The notes below the pieces were generated by a model, which was not told the origin of the DNA, did not search any database, and worked only from the letters and a program-made list of their open reading frames with translations. A stretch of 64,000 nt of DNA from Eubacteriales bacterium (GTDB lineage: Bacteria > Bacillota_A > Clostridia > Saccharofermentanales > DTU023). Positions 8,662 through 17,806 of this stretch are shown here, in pieces (position 1 is the first letter of the stretch; each line of letters begins with the position of its first letter). The translations under genes and the position numbers were made by a program. The DNA lies in assembly GCA_030532185.1 (NCBI GenBank), contig JAUNLO010000002.1, forward strand, positions 86,461 through 150,460, given 5' to 3'.

Positions 8662-8690
8662 ATTATCTCATGCTAGTTCTTGCCTGTCAA
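8662..8690 (-). promoter_or_regulatory. Sigma-A-type promoter of rpmF
   Basis: On the minus strand a perfect TTGACA (8685-8690) is followed after 17 nt by GATAAT (8662-8667). The leader to the rpmF start is about 85 nt. This is one of the strongest promoter matches in the window, as expected for a ribosomal protein gene. Confidence 0.85.
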
Positions 8691-8755
8691 GGCCTAAATT
8701 TATTTTAGCTCTGAATAGCATGAAGAGAAGGTCCGCAAGCCTCTTCCGGCTGAGG

Positions 8756-8761
8756 TATAAT
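8756..8761 (+). promoter_or_regulatory. Probable -10 box of pulA
   Basis: A perfect TATAAT stands 50 nt upstream of the pulA start. No good -35 hexamer is found at 16-18 nt, so an activator may be needed. A GAAGAG/CTCTTC inverted repeat (8722-8727 and 8741-8746) lies just upstream. Confidence 0.4.
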
Positions 8762-8811
8762 TTAGCTAGCAAGTCATAACCAGCTCATGATGAGAAATCT
8801 AGGAGTCTTAC

Positions 8812-10716
8812 ATGAACCATTTAGCTTCTCTCCATACCCCGGAGTTTAATAAAAAATATTACTATGATGGCCCTTTAGGGGCCTTTTATAGCCCGCAGGA
8901 AAGTCAGTTTCGTCTCTGGGCACCCACGGCTGTGCGGGTCCAGTTGAGCCTGGGCAAAGGGCAAAAATTGCTCCTGGACCTGGCCTCTTCTGCTCAGCAC
9001 CCTGGCCTCTGGACCTTAGATTTGCAGGGTGATTTTGCCCTGCAAGATTATAGCTACCTGCTGACCTTTCCCGACGGGAGGGTCCAAGAGGCGGCCGATC
9101 CCTATGCTGTAGCTACACGGGCCAATGGCCGGCCTGCAGTGCTACTTGACCCCTCTCTTTACTACCCCGTCGGGTGGCGTGAGGAGCGGAGCCCCAGTTA
9201 TGTACCCCAAGGCGATATTGCCATCTATGAAATTCACATCCGCGATCTCACAATTGGACCGGACAACGGAATCTACCATAAGGGCAAATTCTTAGGCCTG
9301 ACTGAGCCGGATACCCATACTTCCAGCGGTCAACCCTCTGGTTTGGCTTATTTGCAGTCCCTAGGGGTGAGTCATATTCAGATTATGCCCTGCTTCGATT
9401 TCGCTACCGTGGATGAGGCAGGAAACTTAAGTTTTAATGCCCAATACAATTGGGGCTACGATCCGCAAAACTACAATGTGCTAGAAGGTTCCTACTCCAG
9501 CCAGCCCCAGGACCCCACCAGTAGAATTATAGAATTCAAGAGCTTGGTGCAAACTTTACACAAGGCGGGCTTTAAGGTAATCATGGACGTGGTTTACAAT
9601 CACGTCTACGATTTGGCCCTGTCTCCCCTCCAGCAAGCTGTCCCGGGCTACTATTTCCGTTTACAGCAAGATGGTAATCCTTGCAATGGTACGGGTTGTG
9701 GGAATGAAACTGCTTCGGAGCAGACTATGTTCCGTAAATATATGGTGGATTCCCTGACTTACTGGGCCAGCCACTACCAGATAGACGGCTTCCGCTTTGA
9801 CCTTATGGGCATCCATGACGTACCTACCATGCAGGCCATCCGCCAAGCCCTAGATGCGATCGATCCCGGTATTATAATTCTGGGTGAAGGTTGGCAGATG
9901 GGGGCGCATCCTGCAGGGCAACTAGCGGCTGACCAAAGGCAGGCCCAAGAGCTACCGGGCATCCGTTTTTTCAATGATCAATTCCGGGATGCCCTAAGGG
10001 GGTCCAACTTTGGTCAAGGAGCCCCTGGCTTCCTCAGTGGCGATACTAGCCTAGAGAAGACTTGGCAGGTTTACAAAAATATTCAGGGGCAGCCTGACCA
10101 TGGCTACTATTTGGACGCCAGCCAATCAGTGATTTACTCAGAGTGCCATGATAATGCCACCCTCTTCGATAAAATTCGTCAAACTTTGGGTGATATTAGC
10201 AGAGAAGAATCCACCAAGCGTCAGGCCTTGGCCTTGTCCATCCAGGCCTTATCCTTCGGGACCCTCTTCTTCCATGCCGGCCAGGAATTTATGCGGACCA
10301 AGCGTGGTTTGGACAACACCTATAATGCGCCGGATGAAATCAATATGTTAGATTACGAGCAGGCTGCCCTATATCCGGACCTGGGTCGGCTTTTCCGCCA
10401 CCTCTTAGCCCTACGCCGTCGCTTGAGTATTTTCTCCTTAACCTCTTACGAGGAAATTCAGGCCAGTCTGGAAACTTATGAAATTGCCGAGGGGCACATT
10501 GCCTATCTACTCCACTCGGAGGGACAAACTTATCTTATTGCCCACAATGCCCAAACTGAAGCCTGGCAGCTAAACTTACCTGCGGGTAGCTGGCAGCCCT
10601 GCTTGGCCCAATGGCAGCTGCCAAATAATGCCGCTGAAATCTTTCCCCTAGTCCAGAGCTCTATCTCTCTAGAGCCCTTAGAAAGTGTGGTTCTCCAAGT
10701 GGTCGCTCCGGCCTAG
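8812..10716 (+). CDS. pulA: Type I pullulanase (alpha-glucan debranching enzyme)
   Basis: This 634-residue GH13 enzyme hydrolyses alpha-1,6 branches of pullulan, glycogen and limit dextrins. An N-terminal CBM48-like domain (FRLWAPTAVRVQLSL) is followed by the pullulanase signature YNWGYDPQNYNV. The four GH13 regions are DVVYNH, GFRFDLMG (catalytic Asp), ILGEGW (acid/base Glu) and YSECHDNATLFDK. I see no signal peptide, so it probably acts in the cytoplasm on glycogen or imported dextrins, together with the phosphorylase encoded at 730-3141. AGGAG precedes the ATG. The next gene follows after 69 nt on the same strand. Confidence 0.95.
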   Translation: MNHLASLHTPEFNKKYYYDGPLGAFYSPQESQFRLWAPTAVRVQLSLGKGQKLLLDLASSAQHPGLWTLDLQGDFALQDYSYLLTFPDGRVQEAADPYAVATRANGRPAVLLDPSLYYPVGWREERSPSYVPQGDIAIYEIHIRDLTIGPDNGIYHKGKFLGLTEPDTHTSSGQPSGLAYLQSLGVSHIQIMPCFDFATVDEAGNLSFNAQYNWGYDPQNYNVLEGSYSSQPQDPTSRIIEFKSLVQTLHKAGFKVIMDVVYNHVYDLALSPLQQAVPGYYFRLQQDGNPCNGTGCGNETASEQTMFRKYMVDSLTYWASHYQIDGFRFDLMGIHDVPTMQAIRQALDAIDPGIIILGEGWQMGAHPAGQLAADQRQAQELPGIRFFNDQFRDALRGSNFGQGAPGFLSGDTSLEKTWQVYKNIQGQPDHGYYLDASQSVIYSECHDNATLFDKIRQTLGDISREESTKRQALALSIQALSFGTLFFHAGQEFMRTKRGLDNTYNAPDEINMLDYEQAALYPDLGRLFRHLLALRRRLSIFSLTSYEEIQASLETYEIAEGHIAYLLHSEGQTYLIAHNAQTEAWQLNLPAGSWQPCLAQWQLPNNAAEIFPLVQSSISLEPLESVVLQVVAPA

Positions 10717-10785
10717 ACCACAAACCCATATGTTAGAATGTGCTTCAGGACATGATTAAAACAAAGGGAGGAAGTAAGGCTGGGC

Positions 10786-11853
10786 ATGAATAGTGTTAGT
10801 AGTCAGGCTAAGCAACGCAAGGCTCTTTGGAAGTATGTCTTTTCCTTTACTTTCCTTATCCTTATTCTGTATGTTACCCTGCGTGCTATCCTCAAAGATA
10901 CCTCTATTGCGGAAATAAGGGCCTCCCTCCAGGCGGCCAACCTGACTTGGGTCGCAGCTGGCTTCGGCCTGATGCTGGTCTATCAACTGATTTGGGCGGA
11001 AATTATCCGCTCTCTCCTCTACCACCTAAATGGGGGGTATGCCCCTTTTCGTGTGGCAGTCAATACCGCCTTTGCGGGCTATTACTTCAATAATATAACC
11101 CCCTCTTCTTCGGGGGGCCAGCCTATGCAAATGCTGTACCTCCACCGCTGTGGCATCGACCTGGCGGGGGCCAGCATTATTTTCTTTGTTAACACAATCT
11201 TTAATAATATCGTGATGATTTTGTATGCTACGGTCTTACTGATTGTCCAATATGATTTTATTTCTCAAAACCTGTATGCCATGCGCTACGCCCTCATTGT
11301 GGGCTATGTGTTTAACGGCTTCCTCCTGGTCCTCAACCTCTTTTTACTCTTCTTTCCCAAACAGCTACGAGCCATTTCTTATCAAATTTTGGCCTGGATT
11401 ACGCGGGGTAGGCTTAAGCCCAAGGCCAATAAGTTTAAGCGTAACCTAGACAAGTTTCTCGGTTCTTACAGTGCAGGGGCCTTTTCCCTCTTGAAGGTTC
11501 CCCGGCTCCTGCTCAAGCTTCTCCTCCTCCACGCTATACAGTTTGCAGTTTATAATCTGATTCCCTTCATGGCCGGTATGGCTCTAGGGGCCTCCCCTAG
11601 CATTTTCCTCCCATCCTTTGCCTTGCAATCTGTCCTCACCTTAGCCGTTTCAGGGTTTCCTACCCCTGGGGCAGTTGGTATCACCGAGGGTGGTTTTGTG
11701 GCTATGTTTTCAGGTCTCTTCCCACCCGGGCAAGTGGAATCTGCCATGATTTTAACCCGGCTCATTAACTTCTACGTCTTCCTAATCCTCGCTGCCATCA
11801 TCACCATCATTGCCTTTGCCACGGCTAAAAAAGACAAGCTCCGTTCTCTCTAA
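10786..11853 (+). CDS. Flippase-like integral membrane protein (UPF0104, MprF N-domain type)
   Basis: The 355 residues form about eight membrane segments. SSSGGQPMQMLYLHRCGI and SGFPTPGAVGITEGGFVAMF are the two conserved motifs of the family that includes the membrane domain of lysylphosphatidylglycerol synthase (MprF) and the YbhN/AglD proteins. These proteins are thought to move or present lipids across the membrane. There is no C-terminal aminoacyl-transferase domain here, so this is not a full MprF. The substrate cannot be read from the sequence. GGGAGG precedes the ATG at somewhat long spacing. The gene may be cotranscribed with pulA. Confidence 0.8.
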   Translation: MNSVSSQAKQRKALWKYVFSFTFLILILYVTLRAILKDTSIAEIRASLQAANLTWVAAGFGLMLVYQLIWAEIIRSLLYHLNGGYAPFRVAVNTAFAGYYFNNITPSSSGGQPMQMLYLHRCGIDLAGASIIFFVNTIFNNIVMILYATVLLIVQYDFISQNLYAMRYALIVGYVFNGFLLVLNLFLLFFPKQLRAISYQILAWITRGRLKPKANKFKRNLDKFLGSYSAGAFSLLKVPRLLLKLLLLHAIQFAVYNLIPFMAGMALGASPSIFLPSFALQSVLTLAVSGFPTPGAVGITEGGFVAMFSGLFPPGQVESAMILTRLINFYVFLILAAIITIIAFATAKKDKLRSL

Positions 11854-11869
11854 TTTTTCACCTATCTAG

Positions 11870-11905
11870 CCCATAGCAAAGGTCCGGCCCATAGCAAAGG
11901 TCCGG
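11870..11905. repeat. Tandem duplication of an 18-bp unit
   Basis: CCCATAGCAAAGGTCCGG occurs twice without a gap (11870-11887 and 11888-11905). The second copy supplies the left arm of the adjacent terminator, so the duplication created a second left arm. Confidence 0.85.
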
Positions 11906-11926
11906 CTCCCTGCAGGAAACCGGACT
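11899..11926. terminator. Terminator between the convergent flippase-like gene and proS
   Basis: GTCCGG (11900-11905) pairs with CCGGAC (11920-11925) around a 14-nt loop. On the plus strand an AT-rich stretch follows but no pure T-run, so strength is uncertain. Its position between convergent genes suits bidirectional use. Confidence 0.55.
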
Positions 11927-11977
11927 CAATTTAATTTGCTGATCTACTAATTTACAGGGCTACTAATCTGATATAGC

Positions 11978-13414
11978 CTAGTAGGCCTTGCCCCAGTAGA
12001 CTAAGTGTTTAGCCTCGCGTCCGCAAATGGCACAGGCTGCACCCTCTTCTAATTCTTCGTCGATGATGCAACGTGATGTAGCCTGTAACTCGGCTTTGAC
12101 TTTCTCTTCACAGGCCTGATCACCACACCAATGGGCTTTGACGAAACCTGCTTTACTCTTAATGGTTTCAGAGAGTTCTGCCCAATTCTTAGCCTGATAA
12201 ATACGGTCATAGAGGGATTTTTCGGCTCTAGCCAGCATATCCTCATGCATTTGATCGAGGATTTCCTGCAGCTTGTCTTCCAGACCTTCTAAGGGGAGGA
12301 AATATTTTTCCCGCTTGTCCCGGCGGACAGCCACCACCTGACCCTTTTCAATATCCTTAGGTCCGTATTCCAGGCGCAGGGGGACACCCCTCATCTCATA
12401 TTCAGAGAATTTCCAACCAGGCATACGGTCAGAGAAGTCAGAAGTCATGCGGAAGCGGCCTTGGAGACGAGCCAGCAGTTCTTCATTAGCCTCTTTGACG
12501 CCCTCTTTTTGCAAGGCTACAGGAATCAACACGATTTGGTAGGGGGCTACCCGCGGAGGCAAGACCAAGCCATCATCGTCACTATGGACCATGATGAGGC
12601 CGCCAATGGACCGGGTGGATAGGCCCCAAGAGGTCTGGTAAACATACTGGAGTTCATTGTTTTCATCCGCATATTGGATACCAAAGGCCTGGGCGAAACC
12701 GTTACCGAAATAGTGGGAGGTACCCGCCTGCAGGGCCTTGCCGTCATGCATCATGGCTTCTACAGTGTAGGTCTGCTCCGCTCCGGCAAATTTTTCCTTG
12801 TCCGTTTTCAAGCCGGAAATTACAGGAATGGCTAAACATTCACGGTAGAAGTCGATATAAACCTGCAACATACGGCGGGTTTCTTCCAGGGCCTCCTCTG
12901 CACTGGCATGGGCCGTGTGACCCTCCTGCCAATAGAATTCTGAGGTCCGCAGGAAGGGACGGGTGGTTTTTTCCCATCTGACCACCGAAACCCATTGGTT
13001 ATAGAGTTTAGGCAGGTCACGCCAGGACTGGATGATCTCTGCATAATGGTCACAGAAGAGGGCTTCCGAGGTGGGCCGGATGCAGAGTCGTTCCTGCAAC
13101 TTATTGTTGCCACCTTCCGTTACCCAAGCAACTTCGGGGGCAAAGCCCTCTACATGGTCCTTTTCTTTCTCCAGCAGGGATTCGGGAATCAAAAGAGGCA
13201 TAGCTACGTTTTGATGGCCGGTTTCCTTAAAACGCCGGTCCAGGTCCCGCTGGATATTTTCCCAAATGGCAAAACCGTAAGGACGGAGAATCATGCAGCC
13301 CCGTACCCGGGAATAGGCAGTTAATTCCGCCTTTTTTACCACGTCGGTGTACCACTGGGCAAAATCCACGTCCCTAGGGGTAATCTCTTTTACTAATTTT
13401 TCATCTTTGGCCAT
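11978..13414 (-). CDS. proS: Prolyl-tRNA synthetase, archaeal/eukaryote-like type
   Basis: This 478-residue class II aminoacyl-tRNA synthetase charges tRNA-Pro. [16 protein letters not shown] is motif 2-like, and [17 protein letters not shown] marks the catalytic core. The bacterial editing insertion is absent. Instead there is the extra C-terminal domain of the archaeal/eukaryotic form with cysteines CGDQAC and CAICG, ending with the typical C-terminal Tyr (YWGKAY). This type occurs in many Clostridia. The gene lies 39 nt after ackA, so it may be cotranscribed. I found no T-box motif upstream. Confidence 0.95.
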   Translation of the reverse strand: MAKDEKLVKEITPRDVDFAQWYTDVVKKAELTAYSRVRGCMILRPYGFAIWENIQRDLDRRFKETGHQNVAMPLLIPESLLEKEKDHVEGFAPEVAWVTEGGNNKLQERLCIRPTSEALFCDHYAEIIQSWRDLPKLYNQWVSVVRWEKTTRPFLRTSEFYWQEGHTAHASAEEALEETRRMLQVYIDFYRECLAIPVISGLKTDKEKFAGAEQTYTVEAMMHDGKALQAGTSHYFGNGFAQAFGIQYADENNELQYVYQTSWGLSTRSIGGLIMVHSDDDGLVLPPRVAPYQIVLIPVALQKEGVKEANEELLARLQGRFRMTSDFSDRMPGWKFSEYEMRGVPLRLEYGPKDIEKGQVVAVRRDKREKYFLPLEGLEDKLQEILDQMHEDMLARAEKSLYDRIYQAKNWAELSETIKSKAGFVKAHWCGDQACEEKVKAELQATSRCIIDEELEEGAACAICGREAKHLVYWGKAY

Positions 13415-13453
13415 ATGAATTGCTTTCTGTGAATTCTTTAAGTGTGACTAAAT

Positions 13454-14662
13454 TTAGTTGTGCAAGGCATTAACAATGTCTTCCGTATCGCGGGCAATCA
13501 TGAGTTCTTCATTGGTGGGGATTACCACTACGGTTACAGGAGAGTCATCGGCTGAAATGATGGCTTCCTTGCCACGCAGACCCTCGTTTTTAGCGGGGTC
13601 AATCTTGATACCCATTTCCTCTAAGCCTGAGCAAATGGCAGCCCGGGTGTTAGCGTCATTCTCCCCGATACCTGCAGTAAAGACTAAGACGTCAACGCCA
13701 CCCATGGCAAAGACATAGGAACCGAGAATCTTCTTGCATTGGTAGGCAAACATATCCAGGGCCAGCTGGGCACGTTCATTGCCGGCCTGAGCAGCCTCTT
13801 CCAGATCACGGAAGTCGGAAGATACGCCAGATATACCTAATACACCAGATTCCTTATTCATGAGGTGGTCCATCTTCTGAGGATCCAAGTTTTCCCGGTC
13901 CATGATGTTAACGACAATGGCGGGGTCAATAGAACCACAACGGGTACCCATGAGGGGGCCTTCCAAAGGAGTGAGGCCCATGGAGGTGTCCTGGCACTTG
14001 CCGTCCTTAACGGCAGAAATGGAGGAACCGTTTCCTAAATGCAGGGTAACCATACGCAGGTTTTGGGGATCCTTACCCAAGAACTCCGGTGCCCTCTTGC
14101 TGACGTAGTTATGAGAGGTACCGTGAGCCCCATAGCGGCGAATATGCTGTTCCTCATAGTAGCGATAAGGCAGGCCATACATAAAAGCCTGAGCCGGCAT
14201 GGTCTGGTGGAAGCTGGTGTCAAAAGCTGCAACCATGGGTACATTGGGCATGATTTCTTGGCAGGCTTCCACGCCCATGAGGTTAGCAGGGTTGTGCAGG
14301 GGGGCAAAGCTAAAGCACTTACGGATAGTTTCTTTAACCTCGTCATCAATAAGGACAGACTGGGTGTAGTAGTCGGCGCAATTTAGGATACGGTGGCCTA
14401 CAGCGTCAATCTCTGCCATAGACTTGATTACACCATGCTCAGGGGATACCAGAGCATCCAGGACCAACTGTACCGCGGTCTGGTGGGTGGGCATGGGGGT
14501 TTCCACCACATATTTGTCCTTACCCTCGGGCTCATGTTTGAGGCGAGAACCGGCAATACCAATTCTTTCGCACAGGCCCTTGGCCAGAAGGTGGCCATCT
14601 TGGGTGTCCAGCAGTTGATACTTGAGTGAAGAGGAACCAGCGTTAATTACTAATACGATCAT
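13454..14662 (-). CDS. ackA: Acetate kinase
   Basis: The 402-residue product makes ATP and acetate from acetyl phosphate and ADP in fermentation. Signatures are NAGSSSLKYQL at the N-terminus, FDTSFHQTMP with the catalytic Asp, HLGNGSS, GTRCGSIDPAI (usually GTRSGDIDP; the Arg is kept) and TAGIGENDANTR with the catalytic Glu. The gene starts 35 nt after pta on the same strand, the usual pair. Confidence 0.98.
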   Translation of the reverse strand: MIVLVINAGSSSLKYQLLDTQDGHLLAKGLCERIGIAGSRLKHEPEGKDKYVVETPMPTHQTAVQLVLDALVSPEHGVIKSMAEIDAVGHRILNCADYYTQSVLIDDEVKETIRKCFSFAPLHNPANLMGVEACQEIMPNVPMVAAFDTSFHQTMPAQAFMYGLPYRYYEEQHIRRYGAHGTSHNYVSKRAPEFLGKDPQNLRMVTLHLGNGSSISAVKDGKCQDTSMGLTPLEGPLMGTRCGSIDPAIVVNIMDRENLDPQKMDHLMNKESGVLGISGVSSDFRDLEEAAQAGNERAQLALDMFAYQCKKILGSYVFAMGGVDVLVFTAGIGENDANTRAAICSGLEEMGIKIDPAKNEGLRGKEAIISADDSPVTVVVIPTNEELMIARDTEDIVNALHN

Positions 14663-14697
14663 GTTATATCCTTTTATATCCTTTCAGCTTTAGCTGT

Positions 14698-15699
14698 TTA
14701 TTGTTTTTTGCCACCGGCGGCTTGTACCGCAGTGAGGGCTACGACACCAATGATGTCCTCGGTAGAGCAGCCCCGGGAGAGGTCATTTACAGGTTTAGGA
14801 ATACCCTGCAGGAGGGGGCCGTATGCTTTGGCACCGCCCAGATATTGCACTAATTTATAGCCAATGTTACCGGCATTGAGGTCGGGGAAAACTAAAACAT
14901 TAGCTTGACCGGCAATCTTATTACCGGGTGCCTTGCGCTCAGAGGTAGCAGGGACTAAGGCGGTATCTACCTGGGCCTCCCCATCCAGTCTGAGTTCAGG
15001 GGCCTTTTCCTTAGCCAGCTTGGTAGCCTCCACAACCTTCTCGGTAAGCTCGGAATGGGCCGAACCGAAGGAAGAGTAGGATAGCATGGCAACAACCGGC
15101 TCTTGACCTGTAAAGAAGCGGAAAGAATCCGCAGAGGCTAAAGCAATTTCGGAAAGTTGATCGGCATTAGGATTTTCATTTAAGCCACAATCCGCAAAAA
15201 CAAAAATACCATCAGCACCCAGATTCTTAAACTGGGTATCCATGACAAAGAAGGCCGAGACCAGCTTGGTGCCAGCCTGTGTCTTGAGAATTTGCAGGGC
15301 AGGACGTAGGGTATCTGCCGTAGAATGGGCTGCACCCGATACTAGACCATCTGCCAAATCATTTTTCATCAGCATCATGCCGAAGGCGGTTTTATCTAGC
15401 ATGGTAGCCTGGGCCTTTTCCAGGTCCACGCCCTTATGCTTACGCAGCTCATAGTATTGCTGGACAAATTTATCCAGATCCGGATAATCTGCAGGATTGA
15501 TAAAGTCAATTCCGGTAAAATCCAGGTCGGGGCAAACTGCTTGGGATTCTTCTAGGGTACCGATTAAAATGATTTTTGCTAGTTTTTCTGCAGTAACGGT
15601 CACGGCTGCTTTGAGCACGCGTTCGTCTTCATTTTCTACCAAAATCACGGTCTGCTTAAGCTCTGTGGCTTGTGCCTTAATCTTGTCAATGAAATTCAT
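14698..15699 (-). CDS. pta: Phosphate acetyltransferase
   Basis: This is a 333-residue short-form Pta that converts acetyl-CoA and phosphate to acetyl phosphate, the substrate of AckA. The frame is open 22 codons further upstream, but the ATG at 15699 has GGAGG with a 6-nt spacer and gives the normal N-terminus MNFIDKIKAQ. Conserved segments include DGLVSGAAHSTADTLRPALQI, FADCGLNENP, MLSYSSFGSA, VFPDLNAGNIGYKLVQYLGGA and GPLLQGIPKPVNDLSRG. It is the first gene of pta-ackA, possibly extended to proS. Confidence 0.97.
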   Translation of the reverse strand: MNFIDKIKAQATELKQTVILVENEDERVLKAAVTVTAEKLAKIILIGTLEESQAVCPDLDFTGIDFINPADYPDLDKFVQQYYELRKHKGVDLEKAQATMLDKTAFGMMLMKNDLADGLVSGAAHSTADTLRPALQILKTQAGTKLVSAFFVMDTQFKNLGADGIFVFADCGLNENPNADQLSEIALASADSFRFFTGQEPVVAMLSYSSFGSAHSELTEKVVEATKLAKEKAPELRLDGEAQVDTALVPATSERKAPGNKIAGQANVLVFPDLNAGNIGYKLVQYLGGAKAYGPLLQGIPKPVNDLSRGCSTEDIIGVVALTAVQAAGGKKQ

Positions 15700-15736
15700 C
15701 GTCGTCCTCCTATAATAATATAAGATAGCCTCAGCC

Positions 15737-15765
15737 AGTATAGATGATTTCCCCCCGGCCTTCAA
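15737..15765 (-). promoter_or_regulatory. Sigma-A-type promoter of pta-ackA
   Basis: On the minus strand TTGAAG (15760-15765) and TATACT (15737-15742) are separated by 17 nt. The start codon is about 30 nt downstream of the predicted start site. The rest of the 15700-15963 gap holds the upstream terminator and nothing else I recognise. Confidence 0.75.
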
Positions 15766-15852
15766 CGGCTGAAAGGCAGTTAAAGCCGCCTAGAGCCCTG
15801 GCTAGACTTGTCTGCTTACCTTTAGCGTAGACTATCGCTAGCTTGACCAAGT

Positions 15853-15893
15853 AAAAAGCTCCTACCTAGCCACTAGGGGCGACTGGTAGGAGC
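15853..15893 (-). terminator. Intrinsic terminator of the M20-oxidoreductase-etfBA operon
   Basis: GCTCCTACC (15858-15866) and GGTAGGAGC (15885-15893) form a perfect 9-bp stem. On the minus strand TTTTTACTT follows. It separates the ureide cluster from the pta promoter. Confidence 0.9.
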
Positions 15894-15963
15894 AGAATAT
15901 CTGGCTAAATATAAGCTTCTGCAGCTTAGCCTTTCCTTAAAGACCAGCTGAACCGCTAGTTAC

Positions 15964-16944
15964 TTACTTAGCGAGGAAGACCTTTAGCAAGTCATTGGCA
16001 TCTGCCACAATACCGGTTTGGGCTTCACGGAAAATTGCGGCCTGGGGGTCAGTATTGATGGCAATATAGCATTTAGTATCCTTGATACCTTCTGTATGCT
16101 GGATAGCACCAGACACCCCAATAGAGATACACAACTTAGGCCGGATGGTAGCACCCGTTTGGCCAATTTGCCGCTCAAAAGGTAAGAGACCTACATCTGA
16201 CAAAGGCCTGGTACAGGCTAGGGCAGCCCCAATCTTGTCGGCAAATTCCTTAACCAGTTCCAGACTCTCGGGAGCTTCCATGCCCTTACCACACACCACT
16301 ACTCTTTCCGCCGAGCTAATGGAATCTGTCACAGCCACTTTGTCTTCCTGACTCAACACTTTGACACCGGAAGCAGGCAATTTAGGCTCCGTAAAAGTCA
16401 CAATTTCCGCCTGGCCAGGCTCAGCTGTAGCAGGCTCGTAAACGCCAGGACGCAGGGTTAAAATCTGGGGGAAGAAGTCTTCCCGGATAACAATGGTCAC
16501 ATAAACATTGTCCCCGTATGAAGGCTTATTATGCTTAATAAAGTGACTACCATCGGGATTGCTACCCACCAGCAATTCTGTGCAATCTGCGGTGAGACCA
16601 CAGTTAAGCCGGATGGCCACACGCGAAAAGATTGATCTACCTATGGGGCTGGCCGGCGCTAAGACTGCCGACGGTTTTACCTCTGCAAGAATGTCTGCCA
16701 GCACTTGGGCCAGGGCATCATCCTGCAAGAGCGGATCTTCCTCCGTGGCATAGAGCAGGATCTTATCCACCCCTAGCTCTGCCACTTGGTCACAGATGTC
16801 TTGGCTATTCTTACCCACTACTAGAGCGCTAATCTCTTCCCCCGTGGTTTTTTGAATTTCACGAGCTGCTTGGAGGAGTTCGGCAAAGCAGGGGGCTAAA
16901 ACCCCATCATAAGTTTCTGCAAAAATACAAATTCCTTGAGCCAT
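15964..16944 (-). CDS. etfA: Electron transfer flavoprotein, alpha subunit
   Basis: The 326-residue FAD-binding subunit of ETF pairs with EtfB and carries electrons between flavin dehydrogenases and other acceptors or donors. The start MAQGICIFAETYDG follows GAGGAGG and lies 1 nt after the etfB stop; an upstream in-frame Met would overlap etfB. The C-terminal FAD domain shows RPLSDVGLLPFERQIGQTG, IGVSGAIQHTEGI and AINTDPQAAIF. The sequence alone does not tell whether this ETF is simple or electron-bifurcating. It is the last gene of the operon with the FAD oxidoreductase. Confidence 0.93.
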   Translation of the reverse strand: MAQGICIFAETYDGVLAPCFAELLQAAREIQKTTGEEISALVVGKNSQDICDQVAELGVDKILLYATEEDPLLQDDALAQVLADILAEVKPSAVLAPASPIGRSIFSRVAIRLNCGLTADCTELLVGSNPDGSHFIKHNKPSYGDNVYVTIVIREDFFPQILTLRPGVYEPATAEPGQAEIVTFTEPKLPASGVKVLSQEDKVAVTDSISSAERVVVCGKGMEAPESLELVKEFADKIGAALACTRPLSDVGLLPFERQIGQTGATIRPKLCISIGVSGAIQHTEGIKDTKCYIAINTDPQAAIFREAQTGIVADANDLLKVFLAK

Positions 16945-16945
16945 T

Positions 16946-17737
16946 TTACACCTCCTCATCTTCTGCAATTAGGTCATGGAGCTGTTGACTAAGTTCTTCT
17001 AGGCTACCAGTTAGCATCTGAGCCCAAGCACCACCGCTGGGTTCCCAGGTATCGATAACCCTGCTGGGTGAACCGGCCGAACCAATCTGGTCTGCCGGCA
17101 TTTTAAGCTCGGCATTGCTTAGCTGGATGAGGGGTTTAGACTTGGCAGCCCGGGTACTGCGCAAGGTGGCTAAACGTGGTTCGTTAGCCCCAAACTGGAA
17201 GGTCAGGAGGGCAGGCAGGGTCACTTGTAAATGATAGCTTTGGTGGCCCAAATCCTTAACCACTTCCAGGCTGCTTTGATCAGGGCTCAGGGCCACAATC
17301 TCCCGCATTTCACTCACATGAGGAAAGCCTAGACACTCCGCTACCATAGGACCAACTTGGCCCGTAGCGCCATCGGAAGATAGGGCCCCCCCACAAACCA
17401 AGTCAATATTGCCATAATGCTCAATGGCCTTGGCTAAGACACAGGCAGTTGCCAGGGTGTCAGCCCCTCCAAAGGCTCTATCTGTAACGAGGCAAGCCTC
17501 ATCACAACCAATGGCCATGGCTTCACGAAGGGAGGATTCTGCCTGAGGGGGACCCATAGTAAAGACAATAACCTTGCCCCCCTCACGCTCACGGAGGCTA
17601 AGGGCCGCCTCAATAGCATTGAGGTCAGATGGGTTAATCATGCCTTCTGCACTAGATCTAATTAGGGCATGAGTCTCAGGATCTACGGAAACATTATTCG
17701 AAACCGGTACCTGCTTAATAATTACTGCAATATTCAC
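16946..17737 (-). CDS. etfB: Electron transfer flavoprotein, beta subunit
   Basis: This 263-residue AMP- or FAD-binding subunit of ETF begins with GTG at 17737 (VNIAVIIKQVPVS), preceded by AAAGGAG at good spacing. The open frame runs 21 codons further upstream but crosses the intergenic hairpin. Family features are IKQVP at the start, INPSDLNAIEAALSLRE, GGADTLATACVLA and CGGALSSDGATGQVGPMVAE. It lies 69 nt after the FAD oxidoreductase gene and next to etfA, so the three form a functional unit. Confidence 0.93.
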   Translation of the reverse strand: MNIAVIIKQVPVSNNVSVDPETHALIRSSAEGMINPSDLNAIEAALSLREREGGKVIVFTMGPPQAESSLREAMAIGCDEACLVTDRAFGGADTLATACVLAKAIEHYGNIDLVCGGALSSDGATGQVGPMVAECLGFPHVSEMREIVALSPDQSSLEVVKDLGHQSYHLQVTLPALLTFQFGANEPRLATLRSTRAAKSKPLIQLSNAELKMPADQIGSAGSPSRVIDTWEPSGGAWAQMLTGSLEELSQQLHDLIAEDEEV

Positions 17738-17767
17738 GGAGCACTCCTTTCTCTCCCAAGCGTAATA

Positions 17768-17797
17768 GCGTACGCCCCTACCATTCAGGGCGTACGC
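17768..17797. other. Strong hairpin between oxidoreductase gene and etfB
   Basis: GCGTACGCCC (17768-17777) and GGGCGTACGC (17788-17797) form a perfect 10-bp stem with a 10-nt loop. No T-run follows on the minus strand, so it is not a typical terminator. It could protect or cut the mRNA to set different levels of oxidoreductase and ETF, or terminate partially. Confidence 0.6.
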
Positions 17798-17806
17798 CAA
17801 GTCTGT

